From: Elizabethkingia bruuniana
GTDB taxonomy: Bacteria > Bacteroidota > Bacteroidia > Flavobacteriales > Weeksellaceae
Length of the DNA: 64,000 bases
Reading direction: 5' to 3'
Assembly: GCF_002024805.1 (NCBI RefSeq)
Contig: NZ_CP014337.1
Location: 3,844,001 to 3,908,000, forward strand
This document shows positions 1 to 8,600 of this stretch, piece by piece (position 1 is the stretch's first letter; the number at the start of each line of letters is the position of its first letter). The notes under the pieces are model-generated. The model worked only from the letters and a program-made list of their open reading frames with translations. It was not told the DNA's origin and made no database searches. A program made the position numbers and the translations under genes.

Positions 1-831
1 AATTCCTTTGTTGGTTGTGTTAGCAAGAGAGAAGAAGTTTGTAGACTTTTGAGTACCTGCTGAGAATGTAATACTGTTGGTCCATGTTGTCCCAGTGCGA
101 AGAAAATCTTTTACATAGTCTTTAGAGGAACCTTCTTTTCCCCAGCTTCCTGTAGAGCCAGCAGAACCTGTACTTGGATCATAAGGTGTAGTTTGTAGAT
201 AATTATGTTGCAGTTTTGGAAGGCTATAGGCTTTGTCAAAAGTAAGGCTGGAAGAGAATGAAATATTGCTTCGTCCTGCAACTCCTTTTTTAGTGGTAAC
301 CAGAATGGCACCATTACTACCCTGGGAGCCATATAGTGCCGCAGCTGAAGCTCCCTTTAAAAAGTTAATACTCTGGATGTCTTCAGGGTTGATGGTACTG
401 AAAATATCTCCTGAATCTGTTCCTCCGTTATAGGCATCTGCTGTTGGAGCCCCGGGACCACCTCCGATAGAGTTGGTTACCGGTATACCATCAATTACCA
501 ATAGAGGGGAGCTGTTTCTAGTAGACTTGTCCCCTCTCATAATTACTCTTACAGATCCACCAGCACCTCCGGATGCTCTGTTAATTTGTACATTGGATAC
601 TTTTCCGTTGATGGAGTTCAGTAAGTTTGGAGTTTTGACTTCTGTAAGGTCATCTCCTCCAATTTGCTGTGAGGAATATGTCAGTGATCTGGCTTGTCTT
701 TTAATACCCAGAGAGGTGATTACTACCTCTTGGATATTGGCTGTTTTTGTAGAATCTTTAGCTTTTCCTTCCTGGGCGTATAGGCCAATAGAGGATGCTA
801 AAAGAACCATCATAATGGATCGTTTTTTCAT
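1..831 (-). CDS. SusC/RagA-family TonB-linked outer membrane protein, N-terminal part (truncated by window edge)
   Basis: The first 277 codons of a large TonB-dependent outer membrane receptor that runs off the left edge of the window. The start at 831 gives a signal peptide (MKKRSIMMVLL...GLYAQ), then a short linker with the TonB-box-like stretch IQEVVITSLGIKR. The plug domain follows (about residues 50-190), with LLVIDGIPVTN and the INPEDIQSINFLKGASAAALYGS signature of SusC/RagA plugs, then the first barrel strands. The CarboxypepD_reg domain common at the N-terminus of SusC proteins is absent. Family members import oligosaccharides or peptides with a SusD lipoprotein, which would lie outside the window. 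The substrate cannot be told from this part. No TAnnTTTG promoter was found upstream. Confidence 0.93.
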   Translation of the reverse strand, partial: MKKRSIMMVLLASSIGLYAQEGKAKDSTKTANIQEVVITSLGIKRQARSLTYSSQQIGGDDLTEVKTPNLLNSINGKVSNVQINRASGGAGGSVRVIMRGDKSTRNSSPLLVIDGIPVTNSIGGGPGAPTADAYNGGTDSGDIFSTINPEDIQSINFLKGASAAALYGSQGSNGAILVTTKKGVAGRSNISFSSSLTFDKAYSLPKLQHNYLQTTPYDPSTGSAGSTGSWGKEGSSKDYVKDFLRTGTTWTNSITFSAGTQKSTNFFSLANTTNKGI

Positions 832-1161
832 ACTAACTTAAATTTTATAATTTGGACTAATAACTTCTTGTGTCAAGTTTATATTAACACAATGTTAACG
901 AATGTAGGAATAAAATTTAATGAATTGTTAAATAAGAAAAAAATTAATCTATTTATTTATTGTAAGTATGAACCTTTTTACTTTTTACTGTTATGGCGTT
1001 AAAATTTGAATTGAAAAAGCTTAAATATATTTATGGTAAAACTAGTATTATGTTAGTTTTATTATCTAATTTTTAAAGCTAAACAGTGAAATTGAATTGT
1101 TGGATAATTATTTATATAAATTATTGAAATAAATTCAATGATTGTTTTTGTCGATTAGCTA
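832..1161. other. 330-bp AT-rich intergenic region between the SusC gene start and the DUF445 gene end
   Basis: No ORF, tRNA or clear terminator is visible. The only structure noticed is an inverted repeat, TTAACA-CAA-TGTTAA, at 884-898, about 53-67 bases upstream of the SusC-type gene. It could be a regulator site or chance in AT-rich DNA. Confidence 0.4.
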
Positions 1162-2403
1162 CTAAATGAAAGCAGCCAGGGTATATATAATTAGCCCAAC
1201 TAATCCGCCGACTATGGTTCCGTTGATTCTAATAAATTGGAGGTCTTTGCCCACTTCTAATTCTAACTTTCGGCTAAGTTCCTTGCCTTCCCAGTTGCCA
1301 ACAGTAGTACTGATAAGTTCAGATACCTTTCCTGTGTTTTTTAGAATGAGTCTGTAGGCGTTAAAACGGATCCACTGATCAATTTTGTTTTGCTGGGATT
1401 CATTTTTGTTCAGATCCTCTGCAAACTGGCGTATGTTTTTTTGTGCATATTGTTTTAGCGCCGAATGATCATTGTCCAGCTCGGACATCAGTGTTTTCTT
1501 CAGAGAATGCCATATATCTGTAGCGTAATCATTTAGTTTATCCTCATTCAGAATGGATGCTTTTATTTTGCTCAGCTCGTTTTCCCATCGATCAGAAGTT
1601 TTTATTTCGTTTGCAAATTGATAAATACTGTCTGAGATTTCATTTCTTACCTTATGATCAGGGTTGTTTTCTATATCTTCAAAAAAGCTGGCCAGTCCTG
1701 TCGTGATCTTGTTTGCTATCTTATTATCAACAAATTTTGGAACCAGCGAATAACTGTTCTGGTGCACTTTGTCGCGTATCAATTTATCATTTTCAAGGAT
1801 ATAATTCTTGATTTTTGAGGACAGAAAGGTTATAATTGCCTGTTGCTCACCTTTCTCCAGAAGATAGAAAATACCATTAGAAAGGATATGGTTGATTTTT
1901 AAATTTTCTCCAGCCTCTTTTATTTTTCCGGCAATAAAGCTGATGATATCCGGATCCTGAAACTGGGAGATGGCATTTTTAAGTAAAACAGCAATTTCTT
2001 TAACCAGTACTTCCTGATTCTTTTCTTTTAAAAGCCATTCACTTAGAAAACCGGTTACCTTTATTTTTTCTATATATGGACGGATATTTTCTGCTGAAGC
2101 AAAATTTTCGACTACAAAATTCCCCAAGTTATCTCCAATTTTCTGTTTGCTGTTCTCAATCAGATTGGTATGAGGTATTTTTATACCCATAGGATAATGA
2201 AATAATGCAGTAACAGCAAACCAGTCTGCAAGAGCACCCACCATGGCAGCTTCGGAAAACGCATGTATATAGCCAATCCAGTGAGAGGTATATTGTTTTT
2301 GTAATACAGTTGTTGTTATAAAGATACAGGCCATCAGAAGAAATAATCCGGTAGCCAGAGCTTTGTACTTAAAGAGTTGTTTTCTTTTTTGTGATTCTGT
2401 CAT
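1162..2403 (-). CDS. DUF445 domain-containing membrane protein
   Basis: A 413-residue protein of the DUF445 (YjiN-like) family, function unknown. A hydrophobic segment at about residues 14-32 and another at the extreme C-terminus (GTIVGGLVGLIIYTLAAFI) flank a long, charged, mostly helical middle. The N-terminal signature HAFSEAAMVGALADWFAVTALF, followed by the PMGIKIPHTNLI stretch, is typical of the family. The protein is probably held in the inner membrane at both ends. It is divergent from msrB with only 26 bp between the two start codons, and a mirrored pair of -7-like elements lies in that gap. Confidence 0.88.
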   Translation of the reverse strand: MTESQKRKQLFKYKALATGLFLLMACIFITTTVLQKQYTSHWIGYIHAFSEAAMVGALADWFAVTALFHYPMGIKIPHTNLIENSKQKIGDNLGNFVVENFASAENIRPYIEKIKVTGFLSEWLLKEKNQEVLVKEIAVLLKNAISQFQDPDIISFIAGKIKEAGENLKINHILSNGIFYLLEKGEQQAIITFLSSKIKNYILENDKLIRDKVHQNSYSLVPKFVDNKIANKITTGLASFFEDIENNPDHKVRNEISDSIYQFANEIKTSDRWENELSKIKASILNEDKLNDYATDIWHSLKKTLMSELDNDHSALKQYAQKNIRQFAEDLNKNESQQNKIDQWIRFNAYRLILKNTGKVSELISTTVGNWEGKELSRKLELEVGKDLQFIRINGTIVGGLVGLIIYTLAAFI

Positions 2404-2408
2404 CTGAA

Positions 2409-2425
2409 CAAATTTAGTAAATTTG
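2409..2425. promoter_or_regulatory. mirrored -7 elements (TAAATTTG on both strands) between DUF445 and msrB
   Basis: The sequence CAAATTTA-G-TAAATTTG is a 17-bp palindrome with one central base. Read on the plus strand, its right half is a perfect Bacteroidota -7 box (TAnnTTTG) ending 4 nt before the msrB ATG. On the minus strand its left half is the same box ending 5 nt before the DUF445 ATG. No good -33 TTG sits at the usual distance on either side. It may therefore be a pair of leaderless promoters or an operator. Confidence 0.5.
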
Positions 2426-2429
2426 AAAT

Positions 2430-2972
2430 ATGAAAATCTGGCATCTTATATTTAATCTATGCATTCTGAGTTTGTTCTTACAATGCTCAGAAATAAAAAT
2501 GCCTGTTAAAACCAATTCTATGAATACAGAAACATCAAAAAACAATCCATACTATTCCAGAACAGATAAAACGAAACTAAATGTTTCCAATGAGGAATGG
2601 AAAAAGATATTGTCTCCGGATCTTTATGCGGTTGCCAGAGAAGCTGCTACAGAGCGTCCTTTTACCGGAAAATATAACGAAACGGATGAGTTAGGAGAGT
2701 ATTATTGTGCCGTATGCGGAAATCATCTTTTTCGTTCATCTTCAAAATTTGCAAGCAGTTGCGGATGGCCTAGCTTCTTTCAATCTGAAAAAGATGCAGT
2801 AAAGTATAAAAGAGACTCTACTCACGGAATGGAAAGAATAGAAGTAGTTTGTGGCAGATGTGACTCTCATTTAGGTCATGTTTTTAACGATGGACCGGAG
2901 CCTACCGGGGTACGCTATTGTATGAATTCTGTTAGTCTGGATTTTGTTCCGGATAGTGAATCTCAGCGTTAA
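2430..2972 (+). CDS. msrB: peptide-methionine (R)-S-oxide reductase MsrB, lipoprotein form
   Basis: A 180-residue enzyme that reduces methionine-R-sulfoxide in oxidised proteins. The first 19 residues form a lipoprotein signal with lipobox LFLQC (Cys19), so the enzyme should be membrane anchored outside the cytoplasm. The MsrB domain covers about residues 50-175. Zinc is held by Cys93/Cys96 (CAVC) and Cys141/Cys144 (CGRC). The catalytic Cys164 is in RYCMNSVSL, and Cys111 in SCGWPSF is the likely resolving cysteine. The start is supported by the signal peptide, although the upstream -7 box is very close. Confidence 0.93.
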   Translation: MKIWHLIFNLCILSLFLQCSEIKMPVKTNSMNTETSKNNPYYSRTDKTKLNVSNEEWKKILSPDLYAVAREAATERPFTGKYNETDELGEYYCAVCGNHLFRSSSKFASSCGWPSFFQSEKDAVKYKRDSTHGMERIEVVCGRCDSHLGHVFNDGPEPTGVRYCMNSVSLDFVPDSESQR

Positions 2973-3030
2973 AGTTTCTTAAATAAAGTTAAACTTGTGT
3001 CTATTTAAAGTGTTGATATTGAATTTGTTC

Positions 3031-3038
3031 TAATTTTG
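3031..3038 (+). promoter_or_regulatory. -7 element TAATTTTG for the L,D-transpeptidase gene
   Basis: A perfect match to the Bacteroidota TAnnTTTG -7 box, 40 nt before the ATG at 3079. A TTG at 3013-3015 is 15 nt upstream, closer than the usual 19-21. Confidence 0.5.
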
Positions 3039-3078
3039 CCGAAGCAATTTTCAAAAAAGACATCTTAAATAGTATTAC

Positions 3079-3876
3079 ATGAAGAAATTAATCATTTCAT
3101 TAATTTCTGTTTATGTTGTGTCAACCTCTTTTTTTGTCAACGATACCAATTTTGAGACATCAAAATCTTTGGTAAAGAAAGACGTTGCTGTGACAGTAAA
3201 AAAAACAGAAACAAAACATGAAGCTGTCTCTTCCTCCTCAGTATTGTACGGGGCAATTGACTTTACCGGCTTCAACAAATTATCAGAAACAGTTTTCGAA
3301 AAAGCATATCTTGGATATGTAAATCTGAAAAAGGCAGGAAAAGTGCCTGAAAATAGCAATCTTCTAACAATCTGCGATTTTAGTCTGTCGTCCAATCTTA
3401 AAAGATTATGGGTGATTGATGTAAAAGAGAAGAAGATTATTTTCAACTCTTTGGTGGCACATGGAAAAGGTACCGGAGAAGAGTTTGCAGAAAAGTTTTC
3501 AAACAGAGAAAGCTCGCATCAGAGTAGCTTAGGTTTTTACACCACTGAAAACACTTATGAAGGTGATAATGGATATTCTCTGAAATTAGAAGGATTAGAT
3601 ACAGGCTATAACGACGCTGCATATAAAAGAGCGATTGTAATGCATGGTGCAGATTATGTTAACGAGGCATTTGCATTACAACACAAACGTATCGGAAGGA
3701 GCTGGGGCTGCCCGGCCGTTCCAAGAGATATCGCAGTTTCTCTTATCAATACGATAAAAGAAAAGAATATATTATTTATATATTATCCGGATCAGAACTA
3801 CCTTGCTTCTTCACAATGGCTAAAAGCTCCTATTGAGGAATTAAACATGGAAAAAGCAAGTTTAGCAAATAACTAA
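3079..3876 (+). CDS. murein L,D-transpeptidase catalytic domain protein (YkuD_2 type)
   Basis: A 265-residue exported protein with a hydrophobic N-terminal signal (MKKLIISLISVYVVSTSFF). The catalytic region has the family motifs: VAHGKGTGEEFAEKFSN, the HG in AIVMHGADYVNE, and the active-site stretch RIGRSWGCPAVP, where Cys is the nucleophile and the preceding residues complete the S-x-G-C pattern. Enzymes of this fold make or edit 3-3 cross-links, or attach or remove groups on peptidoglycan stem peptides in the periplasm. It has its own promoter box and ends at a strong bidirectional terminator. The exact reaction is not known. Confidence 0.85.
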   Translation: MKKLIISLISVYVVSTSFFVNDTNFETSKSLVKKDVAVTVKKTETKHEAVSSSSVLYGAIDFTGFNKLSETVFEKAYLGYVNLKKAGKVPENSNLLTICDFSLSSNLKRLWVIDVKEKKIIFNSLVAHGKGTGEEFAEKFSNRESSHQSSLGFYTTENTYEGDNGYSLKLEGLDTGYNDAAYKRAIVMHGADYVNEAFALQHKRIGRSWGCPAVPRDIAVSLINTIKEKNILFIYYPDQNYLASSQWLKAPIEELNMEKASLANN

Positions 3877-3903
3877 AAAGAGCGCCGATAGGCGCTCTTT
3901 TTT
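3877..3903. terminator. bidirectional rho-independent terminator
   Basis: AAAGAGCGCC / GGCGCTCTTT arms (3877-3886 and 3891-3900) around a GATA loop, with T-runs on both strands. It sits between the convergent L,D-transpeptidase and GLPGLI genes. Confidence 0.92.
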
Positions 3904-4711
3904 AATTTAGTTCAATAGGATTATTGTTCTTTTTCTGTTCTTCTTTAAAACGGTCCTGCATTTGTTTCATCCGCTGAGGATCCATGTTCATTCTTCGGCC
4001 GTTTCCACCTCCACCACCTGAATTATTGGTGAAGAAAGATCCGGGATCGTCCTGGAATCTCTTTTCCATTTTCAGGTAATCGGCTTTTTTTACAGTTATT
4101 ACTTGGCCGCCTCTGTTTTGAATAGCATATGGCTCTGCAATTTTTTTAGTCTGCATAAGGTCAAAAGAATAGTCGCCATTACTATCTTCAGCTTTTACAA
4201 TAAGACCTGGCAACCCACTAAATTTATATGGACCATCCTGAAAAGGAACTTCTGTCGTAAACCATGCATACCAAGTTCTGCCCCCATATTGTGTTTCTGC
4301 TTTCTGGGTATTGTATTCCCCAATTTTGGCAGTTTCGTTTAGTATTTTCCATTGGAATGGCTGAGCTTCAGAATAAGAGTACTGATCTCTGCCGATTCTG
4401 TTTTTAAGAGTTATACTTTGTTTTGGATAGTCTTTCTCAATAATATAATTAATGGCAGAACGAAGATCCTGCATCTGAGTACGGTCAAAATTTCTTGTTT
4501 GGCGCATACGATCCATTATAGAATCCCTCTGTATTGTTTTAGCACTATAAAATATAGACCCTTGTGGTGTTACGTCCAGGTTGGCCTGTTCTGTTTTAAT
4601 ATCTCCTTTATTTGTAGCGTCAGGCTTCATGCTTACCTGATATACAAACCTTGTACTCTGCGAAAATGCAAGAGAAACGATAAATATTGGTAATAGTTTG
4701 AATACTTTCAT
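3902..4711 (-). CDS. GLPGLI family protein (copy 1)
   Basis: A secreted 269-residue protein of the GLPGLI family (TIGR01200), a Bacteroidota family of unknown function. The start at 4711 is chosen because it begins a clean signal peptide (MKVFKLLPIFIVSLAFSQS); the longer reading frame upstream adds an implausible hydrophobic leader. The family core is present: TRFVYQVSMKPD, WKILNETAKIGEYNTQKAETQYGGRTW split over the middle, WYAWFTTEVPF, and GPYKFSGLPGLIVKAED. A Gly/Asn-rich segment and the C-terminal motif NNPIELN follow. It lies 106 bp downstream of a second GLPGLI gene on the same strand, so the two probably arose by tandem duplication. Confidence 0.88.
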   Translation of the reverse strand: MKVFKLLPIFIVSLAFSQSTRFVYQVSMKPDATNKGDIKTEQANLDVTPQGSIFYSAKTIQRDSIMDRMRQTRNFDRTQMQDLRSAINYIIEKDYPKQSITLKNRIGRDQYSYSEAQPFQWKILNETAKIGEYNTQKAETQYGGRTWYAWFTTEVPFQDGPYKFSGLPGLIVKAEDSNGDYSFDLMQTKKIAEPYAIQNRGGQVITVKKADYLKMEKRFQDDPGSFFTNNSGGGGGNGRRMNMDPQRMKQMQDRFKEEQKKNNNPIELN

Positions 4712-4778
4712 TGTAATTATTTCTGTCTTTTTGGATTGTAAAAAAGATATAATGTTAAAAATGACAACAAAAAAATAT

Positions 4779-4817
4779 TTAATAAAGTTCAATAGGATTA
4801 TTGAAACTATAAAAAAT
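4779..4817 (-). pseudogene. in-frame duplicate of the GLPGLI C-terminal tail, after a stop codon
   Basis: Directly after the stop of GLPGLI copy 2, the same frame reads IFYSFNNPIELY and a second stop. The 18 bases at 4786-4803 are identical to 3909-3926, which encode the NNPIEL end of copy 1. It is probably a scar of tandem duplication or recombination, not an expressed gene. Confidence 0.6.
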
Positions 4818-5774
4818 TTACAGACCAATCTCAATAGGATTTTGTGCTGTTGGATTTTTATGTTTGAAAGCATTGAAATTCTTTTCATAAGAACTCATTG
4901 TACCGGAATCCTGGGGCATTTCTCCGCTTGGAGAACCTTCCTGCATACCCCGAATTCTTCCTTGTCCACCACTGCCGAAGCCTTTCATTCCACCGCCACC
5001 ACCACGGCCACTATTGCCGCGAAAATTGCCTCCTCTTTTTCCAGAGAAACCAGAGTCAGCAAAGAGTTTTTGTTTTTCATCTTGGGGCTTACTCTCAAAA
5101 ATTATTTGCTGACGTTCAAAATCTAACCGGGATAACATTTTTGTATCCTCTTTTATGTTTAATGGAAAGCTATTGTTCATCTTTTCTTCCGCAAGGAGGG
5201 TGTAAATATAGTCTCCTTTATCATCCTGAACTTTTATGATAAGACCCGGAAGTCCTCGGAACTTATATGGGCCATCGGAAATCTGAATATCTTTTGTATA
5301 CCATGCAATCCATTTCCTTCCTCCAAAATTGCATGTTGCTTTAAAAACTTTATAACCAGAAATATTATCTGTATCCTCTGTTAATGTCCATTTCATCGGT
5401 CGGTCTTCAGTGTAGGCAGAGGCTTGTGGACCAATATTCTCAGCAAAAACAATTTTCTCAGGATTGTAATCTTTCTCAATAATGTAATTGTAATTAGTGT
5501 GTGCAACAGGCCATGGTTGAGCTTTGTTTTTGTCTTTCCTGTTTTCTGATTTTAATTCCGGGGCTAAAGTACTGAGTAGGGAATCTCGTCGGAGTTTGTT
5601 TTCGCTTAGGAAATAAGATTTGTCCTTCTGTATCTGCAATAGTGTTCGTTCCTTAATCATAGGAACAAGCTGTGTAGAATCAGGATTCATGGCTACTTCG
5701 TATACAAACCGACGGGATTGTGCCCATAAAGAAACTGTTATGAAGGTAAGGCATAATAAAAATATCTTTTTCAT
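4818..5774 (-). CDS. GLPGLI family protein (copy 2) with Gly-rich C-terminal region
   Basis: A 318-residue secreted protein with signal peptide MKKIFLLCLTFITVSLWAQS. It shares the family core with its neighbour: RRFVYEVAMNPDS, NYIIEKDY, RKWIAWYTKDI and GPYKFRGLPGLIIKVQDDKGDY. After about residue 240 comes a low-complexity Gly/Arg/Ser stretch (GGNFRGNSGRGGGGG), then a tail ending in NPIEIGL. It precedes copy 1 on the minus strand and may be co-transcribed with it. The function is unknown. GLPGLI proteins are often multi-copy in this group, and a third copy lies at 53.2 kb. Confidence 0.87.
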   Translation of the reverse strand: MKKIFLLCLTFITVSLWAQSRRFVYEVAMNPDSTQLVPMIKERTLLQIQKDKSYFLSENKLRRDSLLSTLAPELKSENRKDKNKAQPWPVAHTNYNYIIEKDYNPEKIVFAENIGPQASAYTEDRPMKWTLTEDTDNISGYKVFKATCNFGGRKWIAWYTKDIQISDGPYKFRGLPGLIIKVQDDKGDYIYTLLAEEKMNNSFPLNIKEDTKMLSRLDFERQQIIFESKPQDEKQKLFADSGFSGKRGGNFRGNSGRGGGGGMKGFGSGGQGRIRGMQEGSPSGEMPQDSGTMSSYEKNFNAFKHKNPTAQNPIEIGL

Positions 5775-5865
5775 TTTAAGAAAGAATTTATGCCGGTTTG
5801 ATGATGTATCCTGTAAAAAGTTAAAGCTATCTATTCTTGTTATAGATAAATATATGATGGACAGA

Positions 5866-5896
5866 TTTGAATTTGGTATTATTTGTCTTAATTTTG
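5866..5896 (+). promoter_or_regulatory. promoter of the suf operon
   Basis: -33 TTTG (5866-5869) and -7 TAATTTTG (5889-5896) are separated by 19 nt, matching the Bacteroidota sigma-A consensus. The first gene, sufA, begins at 5928. Confidence 0.75.
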
Positions 5897-5927
5897 CAAT
5901 CTAAATTTATTCTAAATTATTGAAATA

Positions 5928-6257
5928 ATGATAAAAGTATCCGATCAGGCAAAATTAAAAGCTGTTCAGTTAATGACTGAGGATGGCTTTGATCCAACAC
6001 AAGATTATATCCGTGTTGGAGTGAAGAGTGGTGGATGCTCTGGATTGGAGTATGTTCTGAATTTTGATAAAGAAAAACACGATATTGACCAGGTTTTTGA
6101 AGACAACGGGATCAAAATTATCGTAGACAAAAAATCATTTCTTTATCTGGTAGGAACAACTTTAGAATATTCCGGAGGGCTTAATGGTAAAGGCTTTATC
6201 TTCAATAATCCAAATGCATCAAGAACATGCGGATGTGGAGAAAGCTTTAGTTTATAA
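5928..6257 (+). CDS. sufA: HesB/IscA-type Fe-S assembly protein SufA
   Basis: A 109-residue A-type carrier that receives Fe-S clusters and passes them to target proteins. The three conserved cysteines are Cys37 in GVKSGGCSGLEY and Cys101/Cys103 in the C-terminal RTCGCGESF. It is first in the operon, with sufB beginning 70 bp downstream, and has a consensus promoter just upstream. Naming it SufA and not IscA rests on the suf context. Confidence 0.92.
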   Translation: MIKVSDQAKLKAVQLMTEDGFDPTQDYIRVGVKSGGCSGLEYVLNFDKEKHDIDQVFEDNGIKIIVDKKSFLYLVGTTLEYSGGLNGKGFIFNNPNASRTCGCGESFSL

Positions 6258-6327
6258 ATTTATAAAAATACAGGAGACATCGGAGATTAGGACTTTTTTG
6301 TCCATAATTTCCAAAACAAAATAAATA

Positions 6328-7776
6328 ATGAGTAAATACACAGAAGACGACCTAAGGGTTGACCTCGAGAATAAAAAATATGAATTCGGTTGGGAAACAA
6401 AGATCGATTACGAAGATTTCCCGATTGGACTGAATGAAGATATTATTCGTGCTATTTCGGCAAAAAAAGAAGAGCCAGAATGGATGACGGAATGGAGACT
6501 GGAATCTTACCGTATCTGGTTGAAAATGGAAGAACCGGACTGGGCAAATATTAAATATGAAAAGCCAGATTTTCAGGCGATTCGTTATTATGCTGCACCA
6601 AAAGTTAAACCGGAACTTGCTAATCTTGATGAAGTAGATCCGGAATTACTGAAAACTTTTGAAAAGCTAGGTATTTCAATTGATGAACAAAAACGTTTAA
6701 CAGGTGTTGCTGTAGATATCGTAATGGATTCCGTTTCGGTAAAAACTACATTCCAGGAAACACTTGCTGAAAAAGGAATTATATTCTGCTCTATTTCTGA
6801 AGCGATTAAAAATCACCCAGATTTAGTAAAACAATATATTGGTAAAGTTGTACCAAGAGGAGATAACTTCTATGCTGCACTTAATTCTGCAGTATTTTCT
6901 GATGGTAGTTTCTGTTATATTCCGAAAGGGGTAAGATGTCCAATGGAACTTTCTACCTATTTCCGTATTAACCAGGCAGGAACAGGGCAGTTTGAAAGAA
7001 CTTTGCTTATTGCTGATGAAGGAAGTTATGTTTCTTATCTGGAAGGGTGTACAGCACCATCCAGAGATGAAAACCAATTGCATGCTGCCGTTGTAGAGCT
7101 AATCGCAATGGACGATGCTGAGATTAAATATTCTACTGTACAGAACTGGTATCCTGGTGATGAAAGCGGTAAAGGAGGTGTCTTCAACTTCGTGACAAAA
7201 AGAGGTCTTTGTGAGAAAAGAGCAAAAATCTCCTGGACGCAGGTTGAAACAGGATCTGCAGTTACATGGAAATATCCTTCTTGTATCCTGAAAGGTGATT
7301 ATTCTGTAGGAGAGTTTTATTCTATAGCAGTTACTAATAACCATCAGTATGCAGATACCGGAACTAAAATGATACATATTGGTAAGAATACCAAATCGAC
7401 AATTATTTCTAAAGGTATCTCTGCCGGTAAGTCTAACAATTCATACCGTGGACAGGTGAAGGTAATGCCTTCTGCAAAAGGAGCAAGAAACTTCTCACAA
7501 TGTGACTCGTTGTTAATGGGTAACGAATGTGGAGCACACACTTTCCCTTATATAGAAATTAAAGACCCTACGGCTCAGCTAGAGCACGAAGCGACAACTT
7601 CTAAAATTGGTGAAGATCAGATTTTCTACTGTAACCAAAGAGGTATAGATACCGAAAGAGCAATTGCATTAATTGTAAATGGTTTTAGTAAAGAAGTTCT
7701 GAATAAGCTGCCAATGGAATTTGCTATTGAAGCACAGAAACTTTTAGAGATCTCATTAGAAGGATCAGTAGGATAA
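6328..7776 (+). CDS. sufB: Fe-S cluster assembly protein SufB
   Basis: A 482-residue scaffold subunit of the SufBCD complex. The family core is full length, with [41 protein letters not shown] and the C-terminal signature [17 protein letters not shown]. Cys401 there corresponds to the E. coli Cys405 that takes part in cluster assembly, and the acidic stretch [10 protein letters not shown] (about 418-427) follows. SufB binds SufD and the ATPase SufC and is the site of nascent cluster formation in the cytoplasm. sufC starts 32 bp downstream. Confidence 0.97.
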   Translation: MSKYTEDDLRVDLENKKYEFGWETKIDYEDFPIGLNEDIIRAISAKKEEPEWMTEWRLESYRIWLKMEEPDWANIKYEKPDFQAIRYYAAPKVKPELANLDEVDPELLKTFEKLGISIDEQKRLTGVAVDIVMDSVSVKTTFQETLAEKGIIFCSISEAIKNHPDLVKQYIGKVVPRGDNFYAALNSAVFSDGSFCYIPKGVRCPMELSTYFRINQAGTGQFERTLLIADEGSYVSYLEGCTAPSRDENQLHAAVVELIAMDDAEIKYSTVQNWYPGDESGKGGVFNFVTKRGLCEKRAKISWTQVETGSAVTWKYPSCILKGDYSVGEFYSIAVTNNHQYADTGTKMIHIGKNTKSTIISKGISAGKSNNSYRGQVKVMPSAKGARNFSQCDSLLMGNECGAHTFPYIEIKDPTAQLEHEATTSKIGEDQIFYCNQRGIDTERAIALIVNGFSKEVLNKLPMEFAIEAQKLLEISLEGSVG

Positions 7777-7808
7777 AAAATAATCAACAATAATTTACCA
7801 CATTTAAC

Positions 7809-8546
7809 ATGTTAAATATAAAGAATCTTCATGCAGGAATTGAAGAAAGAGAAATTTTAAAAGGAATCAACTTAGAAATAAAACCAGGTGAGGTTCATGC
7901 TATTATGGGGCCTAACGGTGCTGGAAAGTCTACACTTTCTTCTGTTATTGCAGGGAAAGAAGAGTATGAAGTAACTGAAGGTGAAATTCTTTTTGAGGGT
8001 GAAGAAATTCTTGAAGATGCTCCTGAAGAAAGAGCACATAAAGGTATTTTCCTTTCTTTCCAATATCCGGTAGAAATTCCTGGAGTTTCTGTAACAAACT
8101 TCATTAAAGCAGCAATGAACGAAACCAGAAAAGCAAAAGGTTTGGAGGAAATGCCGGCAAAAGAGATGCTAGCATTAATCCGTGAAAAATCTGAGCTTTT
8201 GGAGATCAAAAAAGATTTCCTTTCTCGTTCTTTAAATGAAGGTTTCTCTGGAGGAGAGAAAAAGAGAAATGAAATTTTCCAGATGATGATGTTAGACCCG
8301 AAATTAGCTATTCTGGATGAAACGGATTCAGGTTTGGATATTGATGCATTAAGAATTGTAGCAGATGGTGTAAACAAATTCCGTAACGAAGGAAATGCCG
8401 TTTTAGTTATCACTCACTATCAGAGACTACTGAACTATATTCAGCCAGACTTTGTACACGTTTTGGCAGATGGTAAGATTGTAAAAACAGGAGATAAAAC
8501 TTTAGCATTAGAGCTTGAAGCTAAAGGTTATGACTGGCTTATCTAA
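7809..8546 (+). CDS. sufC: Fe-S cluster assembly ATPase SufC
   Basis: A 245-residue soluble ABC-type ATPase. The Walker A motif GPNGAGKST is at 34-42, the signature [10 protein letters not shown] at about 146-155, Walker B AILDE at 167-171 with the following TDSGLD D-loop, and the switch His203 in VITHYQ. All catalytic residues are present. The KKRNE form of the signature helix distinguishes SufC from transporter ATPases. It works with SufB and SufD. Confidence 0.97.
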   Translation: MLNIKNLHAGIEEREILKGINLEIKPGEVHAIMGPNGAGKSTLSSVIAGKEEYEVTEGEILFEGEEILEDAPEERAHKGIFLSFQYPVEIPGVSVTNFIKAAMNETRKAKGLEEMPAKEMLALIREKSELLEIKKDFLSRSLNEGFSGGEKKRNEIFQMMMLDPKLAILDETDSGLDIDALRIVADGVNKFRNEGNAVLVITHYQRLLNYIQPDFVHVLADGKIVKTGDKTLALELEAKGYDWLI

Positions 8547-8600
8547 TCCTTAAAAGGAGAGTAAGAAGATCATAATCAAATTCAAACTTAAATCATTACA

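Noticed and set aside
832-1161. Small RNA or tRNA gene in the long gap
   Set aside because: No cloverleaf, conserved loop or terminator was found; only AT-rich DNA and a short inverted repeat.
4712-4888. 59-residue N-terminal extension of GLPGLI copy 1
   Set aside because: It adds a second hydrophobic stretch before a perfect signal peptide, and homologous copies start at the signal peptide.
4698-5239. Plus-strand ORFs over the GLPGLI genes
   Set aside because: They are antisense to clear protein genes and have Cys/Phe/Ser-rich shadow composition with no family match.
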